This document shows, piece by piece, positions 44,367 through 52,377 of a stretch of 64,000 nt of DNA. The DNA lies in assembly GCF_038396765.1 (NCBI RefSeq), contig NZ_CP150096.1, positions 2,277,001 through 2,341,000 of the forward strand, in the 5' to 3' direction. The position numbers and the translations under genes are program-made. The first letter of the stretch is position 1. Every line of letters begins with the position of its first letter. The notes under the pieces are model-generated. The model had not been told where the DNA came from. It worked only from the letters and a program-made list of their open reading frames with translations, and ran no database searches. The stretch comes from Chitinophaga caseinilytica (lineage in GTDB: Bacteria; Bacteroidota; Bacteroidia; Chitinophagales; Chitinophagaceae).

Positions 44367-45554
44367 ATGATTTCCACCTTCGGAAAATGGGCCTCCGCAC
44401 TGGCATTCCTCGTTATGCCGGCCGCCGTTGCCGCCCAGTCGAAAAACGACATGCGCCGGCTCATCGCCGACAATCTCGATTTCGCCGTACAGCAGTACCA
44501 GGTGCTGCAAGACAGTACGCCGGCAGACCGCATGCCGCGCACCTTTCAGCACGGCCGCTCCGTCACCTCCGACACCGAATGGTGGTGCAGCGGTTTTTAT
44601 CCCGGCACGCTCTGGTACCTGTACGAATATTCCAAAGACGCGAAAGTGAAAGCCGAAGCGGAACGCCGCCTCGCCATCCTCGAAAGGGAAAAACGTTACA
44701 CCGGCAATCACGACATCGGCTTCATGATTTTTTGCTCCTTCGGCAACGCCTATCGCATCACCGGCGATAAAAAATATAAAGACGTGGTAGACACGGCGGC
44801 GGTTTATCAAATCACCCGATATCGCCCTTCCATCCGGTCTATCCAGTCGTGGAACAAAAACAAACGCCTCAACTGTCCGGTAATCATCGACAATATGATG
44901 AACCTCGAACAATTGCTCTGGGTATCGCAACAGGGCGGCGACAAACGTTTTGCCGACATCGCCGTCACCCACGCCAACACCACATTGCAGAACCACTACC
45001 GCCCAGACCACAGCACGTTCCACATCGTGGATTACGACCTGGAAAAAGGCACCGTGATCCAGAAAGTGAATGGCCAGGGCGCGCACGACACGTCTGCCTG
45101 GAGCCGCGGCCAGGCCTGGGGATTGTATGGCTGGACGATCATGTACCGCTTTACCCGGGACCAAAAGTATCTCGAGCAGGCGCGCCATGTGGCGAAGTTC
45201 ATCCTGCATCATCCCAACCTGCCGGCCGATAAAATCCCGTACTGGGATTACAACGCGCCGCAAATCCCCACTTCCCGCGATGCTTCCGCCGCCGCCATCG
45301 CCGCATCTGCGCTGCTGGAACTGGGCCAGTATGTCGACAAAAAAGAACAACAGGAATATGTGACCGCCGCGGCCACGATGCTGCGGTCGCTCGCGTCGCC
45401 GGCCTACCGCGCGAAGCTGGGCGAAAACGGCGGATTTATTTTGAAGAACAGCGTAGGGCATTTCCTCGCCAACGGGGAAGTGGACGTGCCGCTGACGTAC
45501 GCGGATTATTATTTTGTGGAAGGCCTGCTGCGCTATAAAAAATGGTATTTGTAA
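44367..45554 (+). CDS. GH88 unsaturated glucuronyl hydrolase (copy 2)
   Basis: Paralogue of the enzyme at 11691, also 395 residues from the ATG at 44367 (signal peptide ending AVAAQ, residue 24). Motifs are HDIGF (115-119), IIDNMMNLE with Asp175, and SAWSRGQAWGLYG. The longer frame to 44292 would overlap the operator and adds no plausible signal. It probably acts on unsaturated uronyl ends of a different oligosaccharide from copy 1. The stop codon directly abuts the start of the DUF2264 gene (TAAATG), so the two are co-translated or at least co-transcribed. Confidence 0.92.
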   Translation: MISTFGKWASALAFLVMPAAVAAQSKNDMRRLIADNLDFAVQQYQVLQDSTPADRMPRTFQHGRSVTSDTEWWCSGFYPGTLWYLYEYSKDAKVKAEAERRLAILEREKRYTGNHDIGFMIFCSFGNAYRITGDKKYKDVVDTAAVYQITRYRPSIRSIQSWNKNKRLNCPVIIDNMMNLEQLLWVSQQGGDKRFADIAVTHANTTLQNHYRPDHSTFHIVDYDLEKGTVIQKVNGQGAHDTSAWSRGQAWGLYGWTIMYRFTRDQKYLEQARHVAKFILHHPNLPADKIPYWDYNAPQIPTSRDASAAAIAASALLELGQYVDKKEQQEYVTAAATMLRSLASPAYRAKLGENGGFILKNSVGHFLANGEVDVPLTYADYYFVEGLLRYKKWYL

Positions 45555-46805
45555 ATGGAGAGAAGGAATTTTTTGAAGTGGACATCGCTTTTCGGCGCAG
45601 CGGCCGCCGTGCCGGGCGCTGCGGCCATGGGCATTTCGCCCGAAATATTACCGGCTCCCGCCGGCGATCGTGCTTTTTGGGTGGAACTGCTGCGGAAGAT
45701 GGCGATGCCGGTGCTGGGGAACCTCAGCGCAGGAACGCTCCGCAAAAACTGGGAGATGGAATACGCACCGCAATGGGGCAACCGTGAAAAAACATCCGCC
45801 TGGCTGGAGGCGTTCGGCCGGCTGACGGCAGGTATCGCGCCATGGCTCGCCCTTCCGGACGATGCATCCGCCGAAGGCAAGCTGCGCAGCACCCTGCGCG
45901 CGCAAATGCTCCAAAGCCTCGACCACTGCGTAGACCCCTCCAGCCCGGATTACATGAACTGGTCTGTAGGCGGGCAACCGCTCGTAGATGCCGCGTTCCT
46001 CGTCCATGGTTTTCTGCGCGCACCAAAAGCCCTGTGGGAGCCGCTTTCTGCCATCACCAAGGCAAGATTCGTGAAGGAATTACAGCAATTCCGCCGCCTG
46101 GGAGGGTTCAAAAATAACTGGACTTTGTTCGCGGGTATCGTGGAGGCGTTTTTGTGCCACATCGGGGAAGAATACCGGAAAGACCGGATCGATGAGGCGC
46201 TCGACAAAACGGCGTCGTGGTACAAGGGTGACAGCCAATACGGCGACGGCCCGTCTTTCCACTTCGATTATTACAATGCGTTCGTGATCCAGCCGATGTA
46301 TGTGGATATTCTGAAAGTGATGGCCGGTAAAGACGCGGCTTACCGCAAGGCGTACGACCTGGCGCTTCGCCGGATGCAGCGGTACGCCGTGATCCTGGAG
46401 CGCCAGATTTCCCCGGAGGGCACATACCCGATCGTGGGCCGGTCTGCCACTTACCGGGCGGCGGTTTTTCAGCCGCTGGCGCAACTCGCACTCACGGGCG
46501 AACTGCCGGAGGAGCTAACGCCTGCGCAGGTACGCTGCGGTATGACGGCGGTGATGAAGCGCCAGTTCAACCATCCGGGTACCTTCGACCGGAAAGGCTG
46601 GCTCACGCTGGGTGTGATCGGGCATCAGCCGGGCGTGGCGGATTATTATTCCAACTCGGGAAGCATGTACCTGGCCGCGGTGGCGCTGCTGCCTTTAGGG
46701 TTGCCGGCGAGCCATCCGTTCTGGGCGGCGCCTTTCGCTGACTGGACGATGCGCAAGGCCTGGAAAGGCGAAGCATTCGGGATCGATCATGCCATAAATT
46801 TTTAA
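45555..46805 (+). CDS. DUF2264 protein with twin-arginine-like signal
   Basis: A 416-residue protein starting MERRNFLKWTSLFGAAAAV, a RR-x-F-L-K signal suggestive of the Tat pathway. The rest fits DUF2264, a family predicted to adopt an alpha/alpha-barrel fold; recognisable parts are FWVELLRKMAMPVLGNLSAG, YGDGPSFHFDYYNAFVIQPM and SNSGSMYLAAVALLPLGLP. Direct linkage to GH88 under the uronate operator suggests a glycan-degrading role, perhaps as an exo-acting enzyme on the same oligosaccharides; the reaction is not established. Confidence 0.85.
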   Translation: MERRNFLKWTSLFGAAAAVPGAAAMGISPEILPAPAGDRAFWVELLRKMAMPVLGNLSAGTLRKNWEMEYAPQWGNREKTSAWLEAFGRLTAGIAPWLALPDDASAEGKLRSTLRAQMLQSLDHCVDPSSPDYMNWSVGGQPLVDAAFLVHGFLRAPKALWEPLSAITKARFVKELQQFRRLGGFKNNWTLFAGIVEAFLCHIGEEYRKDRIDEALDKTASWYKGDSQYGDGPSFHFDYYNAFVIQPMYVDILKVMAGKDAAYRKAYDLALRRMQRYAVILERQISPEGTYPIVGRSATYRAAVFQPLAQLALTGELPEELTPAQVRCGMTAVMKRQFNHPGTFDRKGWLTLGVIGHQPGVADYYSNSGSMYLAAVALLPLGLPASHPFWAAPFADWTMRKAWKGEAFGIDHAINF

Positions 46806-46921
46806 CGTCACGGTTACGCCTAATCGAAACTTTTAATGGCTGAAATGTGTTATATTGGATGTAGAATGGCGAGCGCCTCATCGTGCCGCCGTTCTGCATT
46901 GTTTATTTAGTAGTAATGATG

Positions 46922-46963
46922 AAAAAAAACTAGGGCTGGTATTTTCATACCAGCCCCTTTTTT
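46922..46963. terminator. Bidirectional terminator after DUF2264
   Basis: Perfect 10-bp stem GGGCTGGTAT/ATACCAGCCC with a four-base loop, an A8 run on the left and T6 on the right, between convergent genes. Confidence 0.85.
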
Positions 46964-46984
46964 ATGCGTTGATTATCAGGATGA

Positions 46985-49318
46985 TCATGGCTTTTGGGCC
47001 TTCGCGAAATCGCGGAGGTAGCCGCATTCTTTGATAATATCCTGGTAGAAGCGCGTGTTTTTGTAATCTGCCTGCAGCGCAGGGAAATACGGATTTTGAC
47101 GGATAGCCTGCATATGCCATTCCAGCTGCTCGGAATAAGGCAGGTGCTTTTGGGCGCAGCGGGCGGCCAGGAACAGGGCTTTCGCCTTGAATTCCGGATC
47201 GGTGGACGCGTCTGCCGCTTTTTTATAGTATTCTTCCGCGCGGTAGCAACCGTAATATTCTTTCAGCCAGGGCGTTTTATCGTACTCCGGCTGCCACCAG
47301 TCGGTACTGGGGCGGTAATCCGCTGCAAGGTGGTATGCTGCGCCGTAGTACGAGAAACTGAACAGTCCGTTGGCGTATTCGAAATACGTTTCCGGGTTGA
47401 CTTTCGATTTCTTCATCTCCTTTTCCAGCGACACCATTTTTTCCGCGAACTGCAATTCCGTTACAGGCGTTGCCAGCGAATCCGGATCCGTATAGCCATA
47501 ATCCTGCAACTGCGGGCGGAGCGCCAGTTCCGTTTTCCGGCTGCTGCCGCTGCGTTTGAACCATTCCACCGCGTCGGCGAACTGGTGGTTGCGCACGTAG
47601 CTGATGGCGATGGCTTCGCCGAGCTCGTTTTCTGACAGTTTCAGGCTTTGGTAGAGATAGGCTTCGTAGGGCGACTGGTTCCTGGCTTTCCGGCCGTTGT
47701 ACAGCGAAATCATGGCGTTGGTGCTGAGGCTGTCTGTGATATAGCTTTTGGCGGAAACGAACGTCCAGTAGTATTGATATTGCTTCACGCGGTCGCGGAC
47801 GGAAAGGGCGAGGGCCTGGCGAACGGGATCGCCTTGTTTGGCGTAGCGCGGGGCGATGATGAAGTCCATCAGGTTGCGGTACAGCCGGGAATAGAAATCA
47901 CCGTCGAGCGATTCGGGTGCGGGGTCGTACCAGTATTCACGATCGGTCTGTTTGGGTAGTTTGGTATCGAGCCAGCGGAGAGAAGGGAGGAGGGCTTGCT
48001 CGAAGGGCGCGTCCAGCCTGGGTTGCTCCGCGATGGTCAGCAACAGTTTCACCACTTCGAACTGATCTTTCACCGCAGGCCGCGCCGGCAGGGTTTGTGC
48101 GGTGGCGAGGCTGGCGCGGGCGGATTTGAAATCGCGCATGATGTAAGACAGGTACGCGCTGGAAATGTGGTACAGCGACGTTTCCTTCACTTTGCCTTCT
48201 TTCGCGATGCGGTTCACCACTTCGCGGAGGTTTTCCACTTTATCGGGGGCGTATTCGGAAGATTCATAATAGTTTTGGAACATGCCGCTTTCCTTGCCGA
48301 GCGCGGCGGTCAGGTAATTTTCTTCCAGCTTCGCGATCTCCCGGCTGAGGAGCACGTCCAGCAGCGGGTGTTTCGGGTCGTGGGCGTAGGTTTGTTCCAA
48401 TCCCTGCGGATAATAATCCGTTTGCCGCATGGCGTAAATGGCGGTGATGGTACCTCTTTCGTACGGGGTTTTGCAAAGTTGCAGCACGCTGTTTTCGTAA
48501 ACGCCGGCCCATTTCATATTCAGGAACGCAAGCCTGCGCTGGCTGGGCACTTTGTCGAAAATCTGTGAGAAGAGGTACGCGCTCTGCGCTTTCTTGCCTG
48601 TGCGCATGAGGGCGCCGGCTTTGAGGGCGAGGGTGCGGTAGTGGATGAGCGATTCGCCTTTCAGCGGGGCTGCGAGGGAATCGTAATATTGCAGTGCCTG
48701 GTTGTAGTTCTTCGCGAAGTGGGCCATGCGCACCGACTGGAAAGCATATCGCTCGCGGATCTGCGGGTTTTGTGCGGCGCGGTACAATTGCATCCCGTTC
48801 TTCGCCAGGCGCAGCATGGCGACGGAGTCGCGTTTGGGCTCCTCCCAGGGGTTGTCGGAACCGGAATTGGCTTCACATTGCTTGGCGTACATGAGGTAGC
48901 CGAGCGTTTCGCGGTCTTTCGATTCCAGGAAATATTTCGTCAGCCCGTTTTTCTCTACGCTGTCCGGCAGTTGCAGCGGCTGATTTTTTTCAATGTGATT
49001 GTACAGTGTGCTCATCTGCGGCCGGGAGTAGGTGTAGATGAATTCCGTCAGATCGTCTTTCGAAACTTTCCCGTTGAAAAACGTTCCCCATTCCTGCAGG
49101 TTCAGTGTTTGTTCCGGCGTTTCCGCGGCATAATAATCCGTGAGCGCGGTGTAGTAAAATGGCTCGAAGCCAGGCTTTTCCGCCAGGTTGGGGTTGAACA
49201 TCGAGGTGTAATAATCGTAGGGGTCGGCTTCTCCGCCGCACGACCATACATAGGCCGCGCCAGCCAGCGTCATCGCCAGGGCGCTACCCGAATAGACGGT
49301 AAATCGTTTCCAGTTCAT
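46985..49318 (-). CDS. Large lipoprotein-like protein with helical repeats, unknown function
   Basis: A 777-residue protein (start MNWKRFTVYSG at 49318; one at 49327 is possible). The hydrophobic leader ends in VWSCGGEADPYDYY, so it may be a lipoprotein or membrane-anchored. The remainder is highly helical with TPR-like stretches (for example ALQYYDSLAAPLKGESLIHY and AALFLAARCAQKHLPYSEQL-type segments) and many Tyr residues. No catalytic motif or named family was recognised. Its start overlaps the end of the lipoprotein gene upstream by 35 bp, implying translational coupling. Confidence 0.8.
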   Translation of the reverse strand: MNWKRFTVYSGSALAMTLAGAAYVWSCGGEADPYDYYTSMFNPNLAEKPGFEPFYYTALTDYYAAETPEQTLNLQEWGTFFNGKVSKDDLTEFIYTYSRPQMSTLYNHIEKNQPLQLPDSVEKNGLTKYFLESKDRETLGYLMYAKQCEANSGSDNPWEEPKRDSVAMLRLAKNGMQLYRAAQNPQIRERYAFQSVRMAHFAKNYNQALQYYDSLAAPLKGESLIHYRTLALKAGALMRTGKKAQSAYLFSQIFDKVPSQRRLAFLNMKWAGVYENSVLQLCKTPYERGTITAIYAMRQTDYYPQGLEQTYAHDPKHPLLDVLLSREIAKLEENYLTAALGKESGMFQNYYESSEYAPDKVENLREVVNRIAKEGKVKETSLYHISSAYLSYIMRDFKSARASLATAQTLPARPAVKDQFEVVKLLLTIAEQPRLDAPFEQALLPSLRWLDTKLPKQTDREYWYDPAPESLDGDFYSRLYRNLMDFIIAPRYAKQGDPVRQALALSVRDRVKQYQYYWTFVSAKSYITDSLSTNAMISLYNGRKARNQSPYEAYLYQSLKLSENELGEAIAISYVRNHQFADAVEWFKRSGSSRKTELALRPQLQDYGYTDPDSLATPVTELQFAEKMVSLEKEMKKSKVNPETYFEYANGLFSFSYYGAAYHLAADYRPSTDWWQPEYDKTPWLKEYYGCYRAEEYYKKAADASTDPEFKAKALFLAARCAQKHLPYSEQLEWHMQAIRQNPYFPALQADYKNTRFYQDIIKECGYLRDFAKAQKP

Positions 49319-50306
49319 GGAGGTCATATTTTTTGAGAATTCCAGGTTCGAGATGATAGAATATGATGGTGGGCTCGCCGGGCTGGCGCTGGTCAGATAG
49401 CTGCCTGGCGGCCTTTTTCAATACATCCGGCGGACTGTCTTCGTGCCTGACCACATCGCCGGGATGCAGCCGTACGCCGCCGATGGCCGTGTCTTTCACA
49501 ACGGTGTAACTGAATTCGCCCGCGGGCCGGAACACCTGTTCGTTTTGCAGGGGCATGTTGCGCGTGAGGCCGGCGTATTGCCCTTTCCGGAAAAGGACGT
49601 CCCATTCAAAGAGCGGCAGCGCGAAATCGAGCGGCAGCGGATAGGTTGAGATGCGGTCTTTGCCGGTATAGGCGCGTAAGGTGTTGAGATCGATGATGGA
49701 GTTATGGTCGCCGGGTTTGCGGAGGTCGCCCATGTTGTAGCACATCAGCAAACCTTTATCTACCGGCGGAACCCCGCTGCCGGCGGAGTATTTCACCTGG
49801 TGGAGGCGGATGGTGGCCGACAGCAGGCGGTTTTGGAAGAAAGGTTCCCGGCGGATGGCGCGCAGGAAAGCGAAATACGGCTCGCGGGTGCTGCGGGTCC
49901 AGTCGCAATCGAGCTGGATTTCCGGGATGCGTTCCTGGGGGATGTTGCGGCACACCTGTTCGAGAAGCTCCGCGGTCCGCCGCGCGATTTCGGTGGTCCA
50001 GCTACTGTCTTGCCGTTGCCAGACTTCGTTCATGATAAACAGGACGGGGATGACGAGCGCGCTGTCCGGAAACGGGGCGCGAAGGTCTGTGATGGCAACC
50101 GGCACGGCGTTATCCGCTTGCCGGTCGATGTCGAAGCACTTCACATAGAGCCGGGTAACGCCGAGTTTTTGCAGCGCCTGCGATTCGCCGGGGGCGGGTT
50201 CGTACCGCTGTTTCCAGTGATAGAAGGCGCGGTGCGTTTCGCGGGGTTGGTGGCAGGCGAGGGCAGCCATCAGGAGGGGTAACCATATATATCGGTGTAT
50301 CGGCAT
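49284..50306 (-). CDS. Putative lipoprotein, TIM-barrel-like
   Basis: About 340 residues from the ATG at 50306 (MPIHRYIWLPLLMAALAC, lipobox Cys near 18); an alternative start lies at 50333. The order of motifs (LGVTRLYVKCFDID, IPEIQLDCDWTRSTREPYF, LLMCYNMGDLRKPGDHN, ISTYPLPLDFALPLFEWDVL) resembles the beta strands of a glycosidase-like barrel, including an acidic LDCDW strand, but no family was identified. It overlaps and precedes the large helical lipoprotein gene, so they probably work together. Confidence 0.75.
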   Translation of the reverse strand: MPIHRYIWLPLLMAALACHQPRETHRAFYHWKQRYEPAPGESQALQKLGVTRLYVKCFDIDRQADNAVPVAITDLRAPFPDSALVIPVLFIMNEVWQRQDSSWTTEIARRTAELLEQVCRNIPQERIPEIQLDCDWTRSTREPYFAFLRAIRREPFFQNRLLSATIRLHQVKYSAGSGVPPVDKGLLMCYNMGDLRKPGDHNSIIDLNTLRAYTGKDRISTYPLPLDFALPLFEWDVLFRKGQYAGLTRNMPLQNEQVFRPAGEFSYTVVKDTAIGGVRLHPGDVVRHEDSPPDVLKKAARQLSDQRQPGEPTIIFYHLEPGILKKYDLHELETIYRLFG

Positions 50307-50410
50307 CAGCTGCAAATATCGGAAAACAGCCATAGAATAAAATCAGTGGAATCAGGGATATTCTGTAATACCGTGTTCAGCGGGAGGCGGTTGCGTTTTG
50401 GCGTTGGGGG

Positions 50411-50926
50411 TTATTGGCGGGCGTGTTCGTGCCAGGCCGAGTACAGCTGCGCCCGCCCGAATTTCGACGGCATGGTGTGGATTTTCTGCAGCGGATGCAT
50501 GTCCAGCTCCAGCAGTAGCGCCTGAAGGGACGAAAAACTGAGGGGATAGGGCACCCAGGGATTGGGCGTATCGGTATCGTATTCCACAAAAAGAAAAATG
50601 CCTCCCGGCAGCAGATGTTCTGCCGCGCGACGGAGAAACGCATGCTGGTCTTGTACGAAATGCAGTGAATTGGCCATGAGGATGCCGTTGAGTGGCGGGA
50701 ACGGCCAATCTTCGGTCACGAAATTCATGATATGCGGCACGATGCCGGGAGATGTTGGCGGTGTGGTGTCGCGGTCTACGGCGTAAACCTGGCTGTTGGC
50801 GGGGAGTTGGCGGAGGAGGGCCTGGGAAAAGAGGCCCTGTCCGGCGCCGAGGTCGGCCCAAGTTTGTGGTTTGCCGGTGGCGGGAAATGGTAGCCGGATG
50901 AGGCGGAGGGCTTCTTCAGCGGTCAT
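50411..50926 (-). CDS. Class I SAM-dependent methyltransferase
   Basis: A 171-residue Rossmann-fold methyltransferase. Motif I is WADLGAGQGLFSQALL (about residues 23-38), the acidic residue after the second strand is in VYAVDRD, and motif post-I/II is MANSLHFVQDQHAFLRRAAE with LLPGGIFLFVEYD. At 171 residues it is short and has no substrate domain, so the target is unknown. It starts 20 bp after the lipoprotein gene encoded upstream on the same strand. Confidence 0.85.
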   Translation of the reverse strand: MTAEEALRLIRLPFPATGKPQTWADLGAGQGLFSQALLRQLPANSQVYAVDRDTTPPTSPGIVPHIMNFVTEDWPFPPLNGILMANSLHFVQDQHAFLRRAAEHLLPGGIFLFVEYDTDTPNPWVPYPLSFSSLQALLLELDMHPLQKIHTMPSKFGRAQLYSAWHEHARQ

Positions 50927-50945
50927 GGTGGGGATGGGTGGACGG

Positions 50946-51458
50946 TTATTTCGGATTGATGGCGATGATGCGGTAGCCTTCGGGGAGGGGCGCGAACCAG
51001 ATGCGTCCGCCGGCGATCATGGCGCCCTGGGAGTTGCGGAAGATGCGGTCGAGCCGGAGGGTGTCGATGGCTGTTTTGAGGGAAGGGTCGAAAACCTGTT
51101 GATATTGGGAGGTGAAGTCGGTGGCGGAGGGGTAGAGGCGAAGGGGGAATCGGATGACGGCGGCGATGCTGTCTGCCTGGTTTTCCCGAACCCAGGATTT
51201 AAACCGGGCGATGAATTGTTTGAAATCTGCGGGGTCGTCGAACCCGGCGGTTTCCCAGCTGGTGGGGATGGACCCGTCGTCGAACACGGAGTCGGGGGCC
51301 TGGATTTGGGCGGTGGTGACGTTGATGGAAGGCGGAGGGGCTACGGGCACGAGGTTTTTGACGTCATTGACGATGGAGGAGTCTTGTGCCGGGGGCTTTG
51401 CGGCCTGGTTGCAGGACGCGAAAATGGCGAGGAGGGTTATGGGGAGGAGGTTTTTCAT
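50946..51458 (-). CDS. Small lipoprotein of unknown function
   Basis: A 170-residue protein with leader MKNLLPITLLAIFASC (lipobox Cys16), a Pro-rich linker (residues about 20-45), and a compact domain with FKQFIARFKSWVRENQADSI and LDRIFRNSQGAMIAGGRIWF. The last part resembles small domains that bind or inspect surface ligands, but no family was recognised. It is the first gene of a minus-strand pair with the methyltransferase. Confidence 0.75.
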   Translation of the reverse strand: MKNLLPITLLAIFASCNQAAKPPAQDSSIVNDVKNLVPVAPPPSINVTTAQIQAPDSVFDDGSIPTSWETAGFDDPADFKQFIARFKSWVRENQADSIAAVIRFPLRLYPSATDFTSQYQQVFDPSLKTAIDTLRLDRIFRNSQGAMIAGGRIWFAPLPEGYRIIAINPK

Positions 51459-51546
51459 ATATCACGGATTGAGCGTGAATGAAATTAGCCAATTCCTGCC
51501 GAAAAAAATTCGGTGAAAAGATTTGCGTTTATGGGAATTTTGTCCT

Positions 51547-51554
51547 TATCTTTG
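51547..51554 (+). promoter_or_regulatory. -7 promoter box for tRNA-Asp
   Basis: TATCTTTG, an exact TAnnTTTG match, 43 bp upstream of the tRNA 5' end. Confidence 0.6.
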
Positions 51555-51597
51555 CAATCCCAAAACGGAACAGCCTTCGGGTTTTTTTGTAGGGAAT

Positions 51598-51671
51598 GGA
51601 TCGGTAGTTCAGTCGGTTAGAATGCCGCCCTGTCACGGCGGAGGTCGCGGGTTCGAGTCCCGTCCGGTCCG
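51598..51671 (+). tRNA. tRNA-Asp (anticodon GTC)
   Basis: A 74-nt cloverleaf: acceptor GGATCGG pairs with CCGGTCC, anticodon loop CTGTCAC gives GTC (Asp), T loop is TTCGAGT, discriminator G. The 3' CCA is not encoded. A terminator follows after 8 bp, and its 3' flank is duplicated 8 kb downstream. Confidence 0.95.
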
Positions 51672-51679
51672 CATCTAAA

Positions 51680-51707
51680 AGCTCATGCAAACTGCATGGG
51701 CTTTTTT
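51680..51707 (+). terminator. Terminator after tRNA-Asp
   Basis: AGCTCATGCA, loop AAC, TGCATGGGCT and six T residues. The same element recurs at 59713-59738 without a tRNA before it. Confidence 0.85.
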
Positions 51708-52141
51708 GTTTTTAGCGACTTCCCTTTCTTTCAATGACCACTCCGGTGAATAACCGTGGATATTTTGATATAAATTCTTTTTTGTTGGTGTCATGCATTT
51801 GTTCCAAAGCCGGATTGTTCTATGAATCATTTTACACAAATAATATTAAGGTAAAATGATAGCAGTACTGGAAGGGAAAGAAATAAGGACAACTGATGAT
51901 TTTCACAAAGCAATCAGTGAGCAATTGGCGTTTCCCAGCTACTATGGAAACAATCTTGACGCGCTTTGGGATTGTATGACCGGATGGATAGATCCACCTG
52001 CCAAGGTTATTTGGAGAGATTTTGAATTCAGTAAAATGTACTTAGGTGAATTTGCGGATAAGGCTAAACTGATATTTGATGATACCGTGAAAGTGCTTGA
52101 GGGGTTTAGGTTTGAATGTAGCTAAATACAAATCGATAATC
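51681..52141 (+). repeat. 460-bp direct repeat, copy 1 (terminator, leader, barstar gene)
   Basis: From GCTCATGCAAACTGCATGGG to AATCGATAATC this sequence matches 59713-60172 with scattered substitutions and one- or two-base indels. It covers the tRNA terminator, a 150-bp leader and the full barstar gene. Confidence 0.9.
51856..52125 (+). CDS. Barstar-family ribonuclease inhibitor (copy 1)
   Basis: An 89-residue acidic protein with the barstar signature FHKAISEQLAFPSYYGNNLD followed by ALWDCMTGWID, the helix that in barstar plugs the barnase active site. In the family it inhibits a cognate secreted ribonuclease or serves as immunity protein for a polymorphic toxin. No barnase-like or RNase toxin gene is near, so it is an orphan. 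A second copy at 59887 differs at three residues (Thr-Asp for Ile-Glu near residue 13, Met for Leu near 61). Confidence 0.9.
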   Translation: MIAVLEGKEIRTTDDFHKAISEQLAFPSYYGNNLDALWDCMTGWIDPPAKVIWRDFEFSKMYLGEFADKAKLIFDDTVKVLEGFRFECS

Positions 52142-52171
52142 GTTCTTCCCGGCCTGTAAATCATTTCAGAG

Positions 52172-52200
52172 ACCCGCGCCTAGTGCGGGTTTTCTATTTT
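52172..52200 (+). terminator. Terminator after barstar copy 1
   Basis: ACCCGC/GCGGGT stem with a 7-base loop, followed by a T-rich run. It lies just outside the duplicated sequence. A second weaker stem with T residues (CCGCT/AGCGG, 52344-52370) precedes the convergent antiporter stop. Confidence 0.7.
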
Positions 52201-52377
52201 TAGTCGGGTATTTGGCCGAGTTCTCTTTTATTTTCAATGAGCTTTAAGGAAGTTAACTAAATTATTCAAACAGTTGCCGGTGATGAGGCTCGACAGTTAG
52301 ATTAAAAAGGACTTTGACCTATGATCCAAAGATGATCTCAAGACCGCTGCCGGGAGCGGCTTTTGTGTTTTTGATTA

